Shown here in pieces: positions 47,927 to 58,720 of a DNA stretch of 64,000 nucleotides (position 1 is its first letter; every line of letters begins with the position of its first letter). The position numbers were made by a program, and so were the translations under genes. Under the pieces are notes generated by a model. The model had not been told where the DNA came from. It worked only from the letters and a program-made list of their open reading frames with translations, and made no database searches. Location of the stretch: NCBI RefSeq assembly GCF_014207965.1, contig NZ_JACHLM010000002.1, forward strand, positions 310,001-374,000. Reading direction: 5' to 3'. This DNA comes from Brevundimonas bullata (GTDB lineage: Bacteria > Pseudomonadota > Alphaproteobacteria > Caulobacterales > Caulobacteraceae).

Positions 47927-49225
47927 TTAGCGTGCGTCGTGGACGATGCGTCCCCCAACGACCGTGAGCAAGACCTTCCCTTGCAGGCGGCGGCCATCGA
48001 AGGGCGAATTCTTCGATTTCGAACGCAGTGTGGCCGCATCGACCACAACCGGCGCGCCGGCGTCGAACAGGACGAGGTCGGCGGGCGCGCCGGTCGCCAG
48101 CAGTCCGGCGTCCAGCCCCAGAAGACCGGCCGGGCCTTGGGTCAGCGGACGCAGCACGTCCAGCAGGTCCAAATCGTGCTCGTGGTGCAGCATCAGGGCG
48201 GCCGGCAGCAGGGTTTCCAGACCCACGGCGCCGGGCGCGGCCTCGGCGAAGGGGCGGCGCTTGTTCTCGGCGGGTTCGGGCGCATGGGCCGAGGTGATGG
48301 CGTCTATCAGGCCGTCGCGGACCGCCTCGACCAGGGCCTGACGGTCGCTCTCGGCGCGCAGGGGCGGGTCCAGCCGGTAGAAAGTCCGGTAGTCGCCGAT
48401 GTCGATCTCGTTGAAGCAGAGATGGTTGATCGACACCGAGGCCGAGACCTCAAGGCCCCGAGCGCGGGCGCGCGCCAGGGTCTGCAGCGCGCCCTCGGTC
48501 GAGATCTGATCGACCAGGAAGCGGGCGCCGGTCTGTTCGACCAGGGCCAGGTCGCGTTCCAGCTGGATGCGCTCGGCGATGGCGGGTGCGCCGGACAGAC
48601 CCAGGCGTGTCGCCAGTTCGCCCGAGGTCGCCACCGCACCCTCCGACAACCAGGGCTCAGCCGGGCGGCAGGCGATCAGGGCGTTGAAGGCGGCGGCGTA
48701 GCTCATCACCCTTTGCAGGGTGCGGGTGTTGACGATGACCCGGTCGCCGTCGGTGAAATAGAGGGCGCCGGCTTCGTGCATCAGGCCGATCTCGGCCATG
48801 CGCTGGCCGTCGCGGCCTTGCGTGGCGGCGCCCGCCGCGCGGACGTTGACCAGGTCGAGGGCGGCGCCGCGCCGCTGGATGTGGTCGATCAGGGCGGGGT
48901 CGTCGATGGCCGGGTCGGTGTCGGGCTGGACCACGATGGTGGTGACGCCGCCCGCCGCCGCCGACAGGCTGGCCGACTTCAGGGTTTCCTTGGGCTCATT
49001 GCCCGGCTCGCCGGTCTTGACCCGGATGTCGATCAGGCCGGGGGCCAGGCAGCGGCCCTGGGCGTCGATGACGGTGACGCCGTCGGGGCGCTGGGTCGCC
49101 TGGCCGTGGACGACCTCGACGATGCGGCCGTTCTGGATCAGGACCGCGCCGGGGCCGTCGTAGTCGCTGGCGGGATCGAGCAGACGGGCGTTGATAATCG
49201 CGAGTGTATTCGGAGCAGCGGTCAT
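47927..49225 (-). CDS. pyrC: Dihydroorotase-like protein, probably catalytically inactive (PyrC')
   Basis: This 432-residue amidohydrolase-fold protein is encoded with pyrB. In active dihydroorotase the first strand has the zinc motif DxHxH. Here it reads [15 protein letters not shown], so both His are replaced (Arg68, Lys70). The later zinc/proton Asp before HAP is also changed (AITSAHAPE). It therefore resembles the inactive PyrC' subunit that stabilizes aspartate transcarbamoylase in Pseudomonas. A true PyrC should exist elsewhere in the genome. Its start overlaps the pyrB stop by four bases. Confidence 0.9.
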   Translation of the reverse strand: MTAAPNTLAIINARLLDPASDYDGPGAVLIQNGRIVEVVHGQATQRPDGVTVIDAQGRCLAPGLIDIRVKTGEPGNEPKETLKSASLSAAAGGVTTIVVQPDTDPAIDDPALIDHIQRRGAALDLVNVRAAGAATQGRDGQRMAEIGLMHEAGALYFTDGDRVIVNTRTLQRVMSYAAAFNALIACRPAEPWLSEGAVATSGELATRLGLSGAPAIAERIQLERDLALVEQTGARFLVDQISTEGALQTLARARARGLEVSASVSINHLCFNEIDIGDYRTFYRLDPPLRAESDRQALVEAVRDGLIDAITSAHAPEPAENKRRPFAEAAPGAVGLETLLPAALMLHHEHDLDLLDVLRPLTQGPAGLLGLDAGLLATGAPADLVLFDAGAPVVVDAATLRSKSKNSPFDGRRLQGKVLLTVVGGRIVHDAR

Positions 49226-50205
49226 GCGGCGGCTCCCGCGCGGCGGTGGGCGAGGGCGGCCAGGACGGCCATGCGGGCGGCGACGCCCATCTCGACCTGA
49301 TCCTGAATCAGGGAGACGGTCAGGTCGTCGGCCACGTCGGAGTCGATCTCCACGCCCCGGTTCATCGGGCCGGGGTGCATGACCCTGGCGCCCGGCGCAG
49401 CCCAGGCCAGCTTCTCGCGGTCCAGACCCCAGAAGCGGAAATACTCGCGCGTCGAAGGGATCAGGGCGCCGGTCATGCGTTCCAGCTGAAGGCGCAGCAT
49501 CATGACCACGTCGCAGCCGGCCAGGCCTTCCTTCATGTCGTGGAAGACCTCGCAGCCCCAGCGGTCAGCGTCGCCGGGGACGAGCGTCGGCGGACCGATC
49601 AGGCGCACCCGCGCCCCCATCATCGACAGCAGGGCGACGTTGGAACGGGCCACGCGGCTGTGTGCGATGTCGCCGCAGATGGCGACCGTCAGTCCGCCGA
49701 CGTCGCCAAAGGCGCGGCGCAAGGACAGCAGGTCCAGCAGGGCTTGCGTTGGGTGTTCATGCCGGCCGTCGCCGGCGTTGACGACGGCGCAGCCGACCTT
49801 TTGCGACAGCAGGTCCACGGCGCCCGAGGAGGCGTGGCGGACGACCAGGATTTCCGGCTTCATGGCGTTCAGCGTCACCGCCGTGTCGATCAGGGTCTCG
49901 CCCTTGGCGACCGAGGAGGCTGAGACTGGCATGGTCACCACGTCGGCGCCCAGACGCTTGGCGGCGATCTCGAACGAGGAGCTGGTGCGGGTCGAATTCT
50001 CGAAGAAGAGGTTCACGACCGTCTGGCCGCGCATCAGGTCGATGCCCTTGGCCGACTGTCGGTTAAAGTCGACGAAGGCGTCGGCGAGATCCAGCAGCGC
50101 CAGGGCGGCGGGCGGGTTCAGATCGCCGGCGGCGAGGAAGTGATCGCGGGGGAACGGCGTCAGTCGCTCCTCGATGGTTTCGGTGACGGAAGCGGCATGG
50201 GTCAT
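49222..50205 (-). CDS. pyrB: Aspartate carbamoyltransferase catalytic subunit
   Basis: PyrB makes N-carbamoyl-aspartate, the committed step of pyrimidine synthesis. The 327-residue protein has the carbamoyl-phosphate site [15 protein letters not shown], the Lys/Ser loop [28 protein letters not shown] and the aspartate site MMLRLQLER. The start at 50205 is normal for the family. No pyrI is adjacent, in agreement with a PyrB-PyrC' complex. Confidence 0.95.
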   Translation of the reverse strand: MTHAASVTETIEERLTPFPRDHFLAAGDLNPPAALALLDLADAFVDFNRQSAKGIDLMRGQTVVNLFFENSTRTSSSFEIAAKRLGADVVTMPVSASSVAKGETLIDTAVTLNAMKPEILVVRHASSGAVDLLSQKVGCAVVNAGDGRHEHPTQALLDLLSLRRAFGDVGGLTVAICGDIAHSRVARSNVALLSMMGARVRLIGPPTLVPGDADRWGCEVFHDMKEGLAGCDVVMMLRLQLERMTGALIPSTREYFRFWGLDREKLAWAAPGARVMHPGPMNRGVEIDSDVADDLTVSLIQDQVEMGVAARMAVLAALAHRRAGAAA

Positions 50206-50245
50206 CGAGACGCCGCTATAAGCCCGAGTCTGCGCGAGGGGAAGC

Positions 50246-50710
50246 TCAGGCGCGCAGACGGTCCAGCGCGCCCTGCAAAATCCAGGCGGCGGCGGTGCGG
50301 TCCACGACGTCGGCGCGTCGCTTGCGGCTGAGGTCCAGTTCTTCGATCAGGAAGCGCTCGACCGCCGTGGTCGACAGACGCTCGTCCTGGAAGGCCACGT
50401 TGACGGGACGCAGACGCTCCAGATTACGGGCGAAGGCGCGGCAGGACTGGGCGCGCGGGCCTTCGGAGCCGTCCATGTTCAGCGGTAGGCCGATGACCAG
50501 GGCCGAGACGTTGCGGCCGTTCATCAGCTTGATCAGCTGCTCGGCGTCCTGACTGAACTTCACCTTGCGGATTAGCTGCAGCGGGCTGGCGATCATGCGG
50601 CTGGTGTCGGACACCGCCACGCCAATGGTGTTCTCGCCCAGATCCAGCCCCATCCAGGGCGTGTCGGGCGGGCAGGCGGCGGGCAGGTCGGTGAGGTCGA
50701 ATACGGGCAC
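50246..50710 (-). CDS. ruvX: Putative Holliday junction resolvase / pre-16S rRNA nuclease
   Basis: This YqgF-fold RNase H-like nuclease processes the 5' end of 16S rRNA and may act on junctions. The protein has about 154 residues: [16 protein letters not shown] (first catalytic Asp), [30 protein letters not shown] and the last Asp in [17 protein letters not shown] prefer the GTG at 50710, giving a family-like N terminus; GGGGAGG lies close upstream. A TTG at 50728 would add 6 residues. It is divergent from gatC. Confidence 0.88.
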   Translation of the reverse strand: MPVFDLTDLPAACPPDTPWMGLDLGENTIGVAVSDTSRMIASPLQLIRKVKFSQDAEQLIKLMNGRNVSALVIGLPLNMDGSEGPRAQSCRAFARNLERLRPVNVAFQDERLSTTAVERFLIEELDLSRKRRADVVDRTAAAWILQGALDRLRA

Positions 50711-50829
50711 GGCCTCCCCATATTGCAATGCGGAACGCTTGTCGAAGCCGCATCGGGCGGTTAACCCACGACAGGAGTCAGTCTGGGCGACTCCCTTGCG
50801 CCCCGACGGGATGAATTTCGGAGATTTCC

Positions 50830-51117
50830 ATGGCTATCGACGCCGCGACGGTGAGGCGTGTCGCCCACCTCGCCCGCATCAAGACCCCCGAGGACCGCCT
50901 GGAGCCGCTGGCCCAGGAGCTGAACGGCATCCTGAACTGGATCGAACAGCTGAACGAGGTCGATGTGCAGGGTGTCGAGCCGATGACCTCCAACGTCGCA
51001 CAGCCCCTGCGCCTGCGCGAAGACGTCGTCACCGACGGCGCCAAGGTGGACGCCGTCCTGTCGAACGCTCCCAAGGCCGCTGACGGCTTCTTCGTCGTGC
51101 CCAAGGTGGTCGAATAG
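50830..51117 (+). CDS. gatC: Asp/Glu-tRNA amidotransferase subunit C
   Basis: GatC is the 95-residue belt subunit of the GatCAB complex, which amidates Glu-tRNA-Gln and Asp-tRNA-Asn. It begins AIDAATVRRVAHLARIKTPED and ends with LSNAPKAADGFFVVPKVVE, family signatures. The ribosome site GGAG lies a few bases before the ATG. gatA follows with no gap. Confidence 0.95.
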   Translation: MAIDAATVRRVAHLARIKTPEDRLEPLAQELNGILNWIEQLNEVDVQGVEPMTSNVAQPLRLREDVVTDGAKVDAVLSNAPKAADGFFVVPKVVE

Positions 51118-52596
51118 ATGTCTGACCTCACCAAGCTTACGCTTAAAGACGCCGTCGACGGCCTGAAGGCCAAGACCTTCTCGTCGGAAGAGCTGACCCG
51201 CGCCTTCCTGACCAACATCGAGGCTTCGAACCCGAGCCTGAACGCCTATGTCGAAGTGACGGCGGACAAGGCGCTGGAACAGGCGCGCGCGTCGGACGCC
51301 AAACTGGCCAAGGGCGAGGGCGGCGACCTGGAAGGCGCGCCGCTGGGCATCAAGGATCTGTTCTGCACCGAGGGCGTGCAGACGACGGCGGGCTCCAACA
51401 TGCTGCGCGGCTTCGTGCCGCCTTATGAGTCCACCGTCACCGCCAATCTGTGGCGCGAAGGCGCGGTCATGCTGGGCAAGCTCAACATGGACGAGTTCGC
51501 CATGGGCTCGGCCAACGAGACCTCGGCATTCGGTCCGGTGAAGAACCCGTGGAAGGCCAAGGGTTCGGACGCTGAACTGACGCCGGGCGGTTCGTCGGGC
51601 GGTTCGGCTTCGGCTGTGGCCTCTGATCTGTGCCTGGCCGCGACGGCCTCGGATACCGGCGGCTCGATCCGTCAGCCCGCCGCCTTCACCGGCACGGTCG
51701 GCATCAAGCCCACCTATGGCCGCGCCAGCCGTTTCGGCATGGTGGCCTTCGCCTCCTCGCTGGATCAGGCCGGACCGATCACCAAGACGGTGACCGACGC
51801 CGCCATCCTGCTGAAGTCCATGTGCTCGTTCGACGCCAAGGACTCGACCAGCCTCGACATCCCGACGCCTGACTGGACCCAGTCGGTCGGCCAGTCGGTC
51901 AAGGGTCTGCGCATCGGCGTCCCGGCGGAATACCTGATCGACGGCATGTCCGAAGAGATCAAGGCGCTGTGGCAGCAGGGCGTTGAGTGGCTGAAGGCCT
52001 CCGGCTGCGAGATCGTCGAGATCAGCCTGCCGCATACCAAATACGCCCTGCCGGCCTATTACATCGTGGCCCCGGCCGAGGCCTCGTCGAACCTGGCCCG
52101 CTATGACGGGATGCGCTTCGGTCATCGCGCCGAAGACTTCTCGTCGCTGGACGACCTCTATGCCGCCTCGCGCGCCGAGGGCTTCGGCAAGGAGGTTCAG
52201 CGCCGCCTGACCATCGGCACCTATGTCCTGTCGGCGGGCTTCTATGACGCCTACTACGTCAAGGCGCTGAAGGTGCGTCGGCGTATCGCCGAGGACTTCG
52301 ACAATGTCTGGGGCAAGGTGGACGCCATCCTGACCCCGTCCACGCCGACGGCGGCGTTCAAGCTGGGCGACAAGCAGATCGACCCGCTGACCATGTACCT
52401 GAACGACGTCTTCACGGTGACGACCAACCTGGCCGGTCTGCCGGGCATCTCGGTACCCGCCGGTCTGAGCAGCGACGGTCTGCCGCTGGGCCTTCAGGTC
52501 ATCGGCAAGGCCCTTGATGAGGCGACCGTCTTCCAGGTCGCGGCCGCACTGGAAGACTCCGCCGGTTTCGTCGCCAAACCGGCCAAGTGGTGGTGA
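51118..52596 (+). CDS. gatA: Asp/Glu-tRNA amidotransferase subunit A
   Basis: GatA is the amidase that releases ammonia from glutamine. The 492-residue protein has the amidase-signature triad: the Lys in [11 protein letters not shown], the cis-Ser in [15 protein letters not shown] and the nucleophile Ser in [15 protein letters not shown]. It starts at the base after the gatC stop. Confidence 0.97.
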   Translation: MSDLTKLTLKDAVDGLKAKTFSSEELTRAFLTNIEASNPSLNAYVEVTADKALEQARASDAKLAKGEGGDLEGAPLGIKDLFCTEGVQTTAGSNMLRGFVPPYESTVTANLWREGAVMLGKLNMDEFAMGSANETSAFGPVKNPWKAKGSDAELTPGGSSGGSASAVASDLCLAATASDTGGSIRQPAAFTGTVGIKPTYGRASRFGMVAFASSLDQAGPITKTVTDAAILLKSMCSFDAKDSTSLDIPTPDWTQSVGQSVKGLRIGVPAEYLIDGMSEEIKALWQQGVEWLKASGCEIVEISLPHTKYALPAYYIVAPAEASSNLARYDGMRFGHRAEDFSSLDDLYAASRAEGFGKEVQRRLTIGTYVLSAGFYDAYYVKALKVRRRIAEDFDNVWGKVDAILTPSTPTAAFKLGDKQIDPLTMYLNDVFTVTTNLAGLPGISVPAGLSSDGLPLGLQVIGKALDEATVFQVAAALEDSAGFVAKPAKWW

Positions 52597-52598
52597 GC

Positions 52599-54092
<1,494 letters not shown>

Positions 54093-54136
54093 TTTAAGAG
54101 CCTTACCTGGGAGCTTTGGCCCCCAGACCCCCGTTG

Positions 54137-54178
54137 GTCGCTAACGCTCGCGACGCGGTCGCTCGCTGCTTGAGCGAC
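54137..54178. repeat. Two small hairpins in the gatB-RcnB gap
   Basis: The first is GTCGC (54137-54141)-8 bases-GCGAC (54150-54154). The second is GTCGCTC (54158-54164)-7 bases-GAGCGAC (54172-54178). The CGCTGCTTGAG string is shared with the repeat at 2310-2372. Neither has a T run. Confidence 0.45.
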
Positions 54179-54196
54179 ATGGGTGACGGATATGAA

Positions 54197-54230
54197 AAAG
54201 GCCCCGAGGTGCGATCCTCGGGGCCTTTCT
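54197..54230. terminator. Bidirectional terminator between gatB and RcnB-like gene
   Basis: The stem AAAGGCCCCGAGG / CCTCGGGGCCTTT (54197-54209, 54216-54228) has a 6-base loop, an A run before it and T-rich sequence after it. It serves both convergent genes. Confidence 0.9.
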
Positions 54231-54240
54231 GTTTACCCGG

Positions 54241-55164
54241 CTACCAGTTCCAGGCGTCGCGGACGACTTCGATGATGTAGCCGTCGTAGTCGTCGATCAG
54301 GTAGATGGTGTTGTCGACATAGACCCAGCGGGTCCCCGGAGGCGGATAGCCGAGACCATAGGTCCGCCAGTCGTTGACCTGATAGCGCCAGAAGACCTCC
54401 GGCAGATATTGGCCGACCTGGTACTGACGGTTCCAGTAGGTCCGCGGCACGCTGTAGTAGCCGTAGCCCGGCGCGAAATAGAAGCCGAGGCGCACGCCGT
54501 TCCAGCCCCGGAAGCGGCTGTCGTTGCGCCACCAGTCGCTGCGGTGGCGACGATCCCAGTCACGCCGCCACTGGTCGCGGTTCCAGCGATTGTGGAAGTC
54601 GCGATAGTCGCGGTCATGGTTCCAGTTCGGACGATCCGGGCGGTTGGGGCGACCAGGCTGATCGGGACGGTTTGGCCTGTTCCAATCCGGCCGGTTCGGA
54701 CGCCCGGGTTGCTGCGATCCGGGGCGGTCGGGCCGGTTCCAGTCGGGCCGGTCAGGGCGTTCCGGACGGTTGGGCCGGTCCGGAGTCCCGGGTCGATCAG
54801 GTCTGCCTTGGCCAGGCCGTTCCGGCTGATCGGGACGGCTCGGCCATTGACCGTTGGGTCGATCCGGGCGGTCGGGTCGGCCCGGACGCGGCGTATCAGG
54901 GCGTCCCTGATCGGCGGGGCGATCCGGACGACTGGGCCTGTCGGGGCGCTGGGGGCGCTCAGGGCGCGGTGTATCGGGCCGTGTCTGCGGGCGCTCGGGA
55001 CGGGCTGGTCGGGCTCCGTCCTGATCCCCGCGCGGCGCCCTGCCTAGGGCGCGCGGCGTGTCTTCGGCCTGGGCCTGTCGATCCTGGGCCAGCGTCGCCA
55101 CGGGAGCGAGCGCGGGCAGGGCGAAACTGGCGATCGCCGTGAACACCATCAGGGAACGTTTCAT
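54241..55164 (-). CDS. RcnB-family periplasmic protein with Pro/Arg/Asp repeats
   Basis: The 307-residue protein has a signal peptide (1-26, ending TLAQ). A long low-complexity tract of RPxRPD-type units follows (about 45-190), then an Arg/Trp/Asp-rich stretch. The C-terminal RcnB domain has RYQVNDWRTYGLGYPPPGTRWVYVDNTIYLID as its signature. E. coli RcnB acts in periplasmic nickel/cobalt homeostasis; this role is not shown for the repeat-rich forms. The ATG at 55164 gives the signal peptide. A second RcnB gene is upstream. Confidence 0.82.
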   Translation of the reverse strand: MKRSLMVFTAIASFALPALAPVATLAQDRQAQAEDTPRALGRAPRGDQDGARPARPERPQTRPDTPRPERPQRPDRPSRPDRPADQGRPDTPRPGRPDRPDRPNGQWPSRPDQPERPGQGRPDRPGTPDRPNRPERPDRPDWNRPDRPGSQQPGRPNRPDWNRPNRPDQPGRPNRPDRPNWNHDRDYRDFHNRWNRDQWRRDWDRRHRSDWWRNDSRFRGWNGVRLGFYFAPGYGYYSVPRTYWNRQYQVGQYLPEVFWRYQVNDWRTYGLGYPPPGTRWVYVDNTIYLIDDYDGYIIEVVRDAWNW

Positions 55165-55269
55165 GGTCTTCTTCCTGGCACGCCGAGATGGCGGCTTGAG
55201 CATCAATCTGGCGCCGTCGCCATGAACCACGGCTGAACGCTGATCGCTGGAAACGTGCAGGCTTCCAAG

Positions 55270-55301
55270 AAAAAGCCCCGCAAAGCCTAGCTCTGCGGGG
55301 C
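55270..55301 (-). terminator. Terminator after second RcnB-like gene
   Basis: Read on the minus strand, GCCCCGCA / TGCGGGGC (55294-55301 with 55275-55282) is followed by a T run (complement of A55270-55274). Confidence 0.8.
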
Positions 55302-55324
55302 CATTCCTATGTCCTGCTCGCGGT

Positions 55325-55876
55325 CTAGTAGACGTCGTGCAGCACGCTGGCGATCAGACCGGTGGCGACCGCGATCAGCAGGATGTCGTTGTTGGCGTGG
55401 ACATAGCGATAACCGCGCGGCGCCGGGCGCAGGTTGTAATAGTAGGGGTCGCTCACGTAGTAGCCGCGATAGGCCGAGGGCAGATAGGCGCCCTGACGCC
55501 AGCGATAGCTCTGATAGCGCGGATCGACCCGATAATAGCCGCGCCCCGGCGCGTACCAGTAGCCGTTGCGGGCGCCGCGATAGTCGCGGAACTCGGGCCG
55601 ACCGCGCCACCAGTCGCGGTTGTTGCGGTCCCAGCGATCATTATGGCGGCTCTGGCGATAGTCGCGGCGGTCGTCCCGACGATCTTCACGCCATTCGCGA
55701 CGGTCCTCACGGCGATCCTCGCGCCACTCACGGCGGTCTTCCCGACGATCATGACGGTCTTCGCGGCGCTCCTGGCGATACTCGCGGTGATCGCGGTTCT
55801 GGGCCTGAGCCGCCAACGGCGCGGCCGTGGTGGTCAGCGCCAGGGCGACGATGGCGGCCTTGGTGAGGCGGTTCAT
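55325..55876 (-). CDS. RcnB-family periplasmic protein with Arg/Asp/Glu repeats
   Basis: This 183-residue protein has a signal peptide (1-24, ending AAQAQ). It is followed by a charged tract of REDRREWREDRR-type units (about 27-80) and the RcnB-like C-terminal domain with QGAYLPSAYRGYYVSDPYYYNL, RPAPRGYRYVHANNDILLIAVATGLI. It is a paralogue of the gene at 54241 with a different repeat. The two are transcribed in tandem but each has its own terminator. Confidence 0.82.
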   Translation of the reverse strand: MNRLTKAAIVALALTTTAAPLAAQAQNRDHREYRQERREDRHDRREDRREWREDRREDRREWREDRRDDRRDYRQSRHNDRWDRNNRDWWRGRPEFRDYRGARNGYWYAPGRGYYRVDPRYQSYRWRQGAYLPSAYRGYYVSDPYYYNLRPAPRGYRYVHANNDILLIAVATGLIASVLHDVY

Positions 55877-56055
55877 CGGTTCGTCTCCATGGTCTGGGCG
55901 CCGGAGGGATGCTGCGGTCGGCCCGTTGAAACAGAAGGCCAAGGTCGGTCCCGGCGCATGAACTCGTCCTGAACGGCTCCGTCAGGTTTCAGCCTTGTCT
56001 GTTCATCTTGGCCGCGCCATCTCTGGGCGCTCCGACACGAGTGAAGGCGACCGCG

Positions 56056-56775
56056 ATGACCCAGCCGATCGAGCTCTGGTACTGGCCCACGCCCAACGGC
56101 TGGAAAATCTCCATCGCCCTGGAGGAGATGGGGCTTCCCTACGTTGTCAAGCCGGTGAACATCGGCGCGGGCGAGCAGTTCGCGCCGACGTTTCAGGCGC
56201 TCAGCCCCAATGGGCGGATGCCGGCCATTGTCGATCCTGATGGCCCCGACGGTCAGCCGCTTTCGATTTTCGAGTCGGGCGCTATCCTGCAATATCTGGG
56301 CGCGAAATCGGGGCGCTTCTATCCGTCCGACGTACGGGCGCGCGTCGAGGTCGATCAATGGCTGTTCTGGCAGGTCGGCGGCCTGGGTCCGATGGCGGGT
56401 CAGACCCATCATTTCCGCCAGTACGCCCCGGCCATGATCAAGGACCAGCGCCAGATCGCCTATGGCGTGAACCGCTACACCAACGAAACCCACCGGCTTT
56501 ACGGCGTGCTCAACCGCCGGCTGGAGGATCGGGACTATGTCGCGGGCGACTATTCCATCGCCGACATGGCGATCTGGCCGTGGATCCTGCCGACGCATCA
56601 GGGGCAAGATTTGAACGAGTTTCCCTATCTGGCCGCCTGGCTGGAGCGGGTCGGTTTGCGGCCGGCCGTTCAGGCGGGCAGGGCGGTCGGCGCGGAATGG
56701 CGCGCCAATCTGGCGGCGTCGGGCAAGGCGGCTGAGGACGCACGCAGGGTTCTTTTCGGCCAGCGGGGCCGTTAA
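56056..56775 (+). CDS. Glutathione transferase, YfcG/Nu-class type
   Basis: This 239-residue protein has a thioredoxin-like N-terminal domain with the YfcG-type motif TPNGWKISIALEEMG, where Thr and Asn replace the usual catalytic Tyr or Ser. The glutathione-binding FESGAILQYLGAKSG follows and an all-helical C-terminal domain includes DYSIADMAIWPWI. YfcG is a disulfide-bond oxidoreductase using glutathione; by family this is a stress-defence enzyme. The ATG at 56056 is preferred over an upstream GTG. Confidence 0.9.
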   Translation: MTQPIELWYWPTPNGWKISIALEEMGLPYVVKPVNIGAGEQFAPTFQALSPNGRMPAIVDPDGPDGQPLSIFESGAILQYLGAKSGRFYPSDVRARVEVDQWLFWQVGGLGPMAGQTHHFRQYAPAMIKDQRQIAYGVNRYTNETHRLYGVLNRRLEDRDYVAGDYSIADMAIWPWILPTHQGQDLNEFPYLAAWLERVGLRPAVQAGRAVGAEWRANLAASGKAAEDARRVLFGQRGR

Positions 56776-56852
56776 CTCTAATTTCAAACCGGGGGTATTT
56801 GAATGAGGTTCGAAAGGCAGGGTCAGAATGACCAAGGCCTGGAGGACTGGCT

Positions 56853-57155
56853 ATGACCGCGCACGAAACCGCGCCTGAGGCTATCGAAACCGCGGCCCTG
56901 CCGCTGCCGACCCTTGATATGGACGGGGACGCCCTGTTCCGGCTGGGGCTGGCCTATTCGGCTGGTCTGGACGGCTGCCCGATCGATCGGGTCTCGGCTC
57001 ATATGATCTTCAATCTGGCGGCCATGAAGGGCTCGCTCGAAGCGCGCATCTATCGCCGCGAAATGAGCGCGGAAATGGAGCACGACGAGATCGCTGAGGC
57101 CCAGCGCGCTGCGCGCCGCTGGATCGATGCGGGCTCGACCACGCTCGCCGCCTGA
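56853..57155 (+). CDS. Small Sel1-like conserved protein
   Basis: This 100-residue protein contains one Sel1/TPR-like helical pair: ALFRLGLAYSAGLDGCPIDRVSAHMIFNLAAMKGSLEA, followed by EMSAEMEHDEIAEAQRAARRW. Such short proteins are conserved in alphaproteobacteria, from memory, but no function is assigned. It lies just upstream of the complex I gene. Confidence 0.78.
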   Translation: MTAHETAPEAIETAALPLPTLDMDGDALFRLGLAYSAGLDGCPIDRVSAHMIFNLAAMKGSLEARIYRREMSAEMEHDEIAEAQRAARRWIDAGSTTLAA

Positions 57156-57239
57156 AGCTTGTCGCGGCGGACGGCTGGACCGGGCGGCGAGGTCGGGCTA
57201 TGGACCCGGCCAAGACACGTCGCCGAAGGATTCCTGCCC

Positions 57240-57545
57240 ATGCTCGCTCGCATCTATCGCCCGGCCAAGACCGCGATGCAGTCGGGCAAGGCCAAGACCA
57301 AGGACTGGCGGCTGGAATTCGAACCGGCCTCGGCCCGCACCCAGGACCCGCTGACCGGCTGGACCAGCTCGACCGACATGAACGGCCAGGTTCGCCTGAA
57401 CTTTGAGACCAAGGAAGAGGCGATCGAGTACGCCGAACGCCACGGCATCGCTTTCCGGCTGCATGAACCGCAGGAAGCGCCGATCATCCTCAAGGCCTAT
57501 GCCGACAACTTCGCCACCAACCGCAAGCAGTCCTGGACCCACTAG
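57240..57545 (+). CDS. NADH dehydrogenase complex I subunit, NDUFS4 family
   Basis: This is a 101-residue accessory subunit of alphaproteobacterial complex I, homologous to mitochondrial NDUFS4. It begins MLARIYRPAKTAMQSGKAKTKDW and has LEFEPASARTQDPLTGWTSSTDMNGQVRL and FETKEEAIEYAERHGIAF as family signatures. The ATG at 57240 has AAGGA upstream. Like other Caulobacterales, the gene is not within the nuo operon. Confidence 0.92.
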   Translation: MLARIYRPAKTAMQSGKAKTKDWRLEFEPASARTQDPLTGWTSSTDMNGQVRLNFETKEEAIEYAERHGIAFRLHEPQEAPIILKAYADNFATNRKQSWTH

Positions 57546-57574
57546 GTTCGGGGACCGCTGCGGCTCAGGCCGAG

Positions 57575-57651
57575 GCGCCCTTAGCTCAACCGGATAGAGC
57601 ACCCGCCTTCTAAGCGGGATGTTGCAGGTTCGAGTCCTGCAGGGCGCGCCA
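57575..57651 (+). tRNA. tRNA-Arg (anticodon TCT), integration target
   Basis: The acceptor stem is GCGCCCT / AGGGCGC with discriminator G and encoded CCA at 57649-57651. The anticodon stem-loop CCCGC-CTTCTAA-GCGGG gives TCT, reading AGA. The T-arm TGCAGGTTCGAGTCCTGCA is perfect. A tyrosine integrase starts its stop codon 23 bases downstream, so the 3' half of this gene is the probable attachment core (attL). Confidence 0.96.
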
Positions 57652-57673
57652 GCATTTTAGGGGTATCCGGACC

Positions 57674-58720
57674 CTACGGTTTTACACCCGGTTTTACAGC
57701 AGGTGTTCTCGCTGCGTGCTCATCGATCCGACGGATGCGATCGAGCAGAAGCTCATCCTTCTTCACGTAGACGTTGATGAGCTTCTCGACCTGGTCTTCT
57801 GACCAAGTGAACATCTCCGAGATTTCGCGGACGGTCAGACCAGCCAGAAACATCCGTGTTGCCGCCGTTCCACGCAGGTCGTGAAAATGCTTGTCGACGC
57901 CTGCTCGCTTCTTTGCCGCGATGAACGAGGCGTTGAAGCCCGACTTCCAAGGGTGGCCTTCGGTGTTGACCAGGATGGAGGTGGATTCGACAGCGCGGCC
58001 CTTTCGCTTGGGGATCTCGTTCAGCAACGAGCGAAGACCGGCATGGATTGGAACGATCGCCGTCTTGGTCTCGCCGCTCTTGCCGGTCCGGATCTCGATG
58101 GAGTGGGCCTTAACGTGCGTCCAGGTCAGGCGCAGGACGTCACTCTTGCGAAGGCCAGTCTCGGCGGCCAGGCGCACGGCCCACATGATCTCGCGGGATG
58201 CCACTTTTTCCAGGGCGGCGAAGTCGTCTGGCAGCCAGATGATGTGCGATCTGTTGCTGGAGTAGATGCGCGGAATGCCAGAGCAGGCATTGTGTTGCAG
58301 GCGACCTTCAGCAACCCCGAACGACAGGATCCTGGATAGAACCTGCAGGGCCATGTCGGCCTGACGAGGCGTGTGCTTCATCTCGTCCCGCCATTTCCGG
58401 ATCGGCACCCGAATGAGCGGACGATCAAAAGCGAGAATGCTCAGGTTCCCGAAGCGCTCGTCGATCTTGTTCAGGAAGGGCGTCCAGTTGGCCCGGCTCT
58501 TGTCGGCAAGGCTCTTCCAGTCGTCGCTGGCCTTATAGCTGGTGATCAGAAAACGGAGTTTCGACCTATCTCCATCAACCAGTCCTTTTCGTAGGTCGGC
58601 CAGTTCCTGAACGAACGCATCTGTGCCCGGCTCGCTCTTGATTCGGGGGCCGCCGCGCCAGGCGTAGGTGTAGGTGCGGCCTTTAGCCTGCACCACATGG
58701 ACGCCCTTAATGGGGAGCAT
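57674..58720 (-). CDS. int: Tyrosine recombinase / phage-type integrase
   Basis: This enzyme catalyses site-specific integration and excision. The 348-residue protein has an N-terminal arm-type domain starting MLPIKGVHVVQAKGRTYTYAW, a SAM-like core-binding domain, and the catalytic domain with Arg in AAETGLRKSDVLRLTW, HxxR in FHDLRGTAATRM and the nucleophile Tyr in KLINVYVKK. The start at 58720 overlaps the upstream small gene by 14 bases. Its stop is next to tRNA-Arg(TCT), which is the expected target. Confidence 0.93.
   Translation of the reverse strand: MLPIKGVHVVQAKGRTYTYAWRGGPRIKSEPGTDAFVQELADLRKGLVDGDRSKLRFLITSYKASDDWKSLADKSRANWTPFLNKIDERFGNLSILAFDRPLIRVPIRKWRDEMKHTPRQADMALQVLSRILSFGVAEGRLQHNACSGIPRIYSSNRSHIIWLPDDFAALEKVASREIMWAVRLAAETGLRKSDVLRLTWTHVKAHSIEIRTGKSGETKTAIVPIHAGLRSLLNEIPKRKGRAVESTSILVNTEGHPWKSGFNASFIAAKKRAGVDKHFHDLRGTAATRMFLAGLTVREISEMFTWSEDQVEKLINVYVKKDELLLDRIRRIDEHAARTPAVKPGVKP

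Noticed and set aside
54620..55000. Repeated DNA that could look like a CRISPR array
   Set aside because: It is coding sequence for RPxRPD units, with irregular unit length and no unique spacers.
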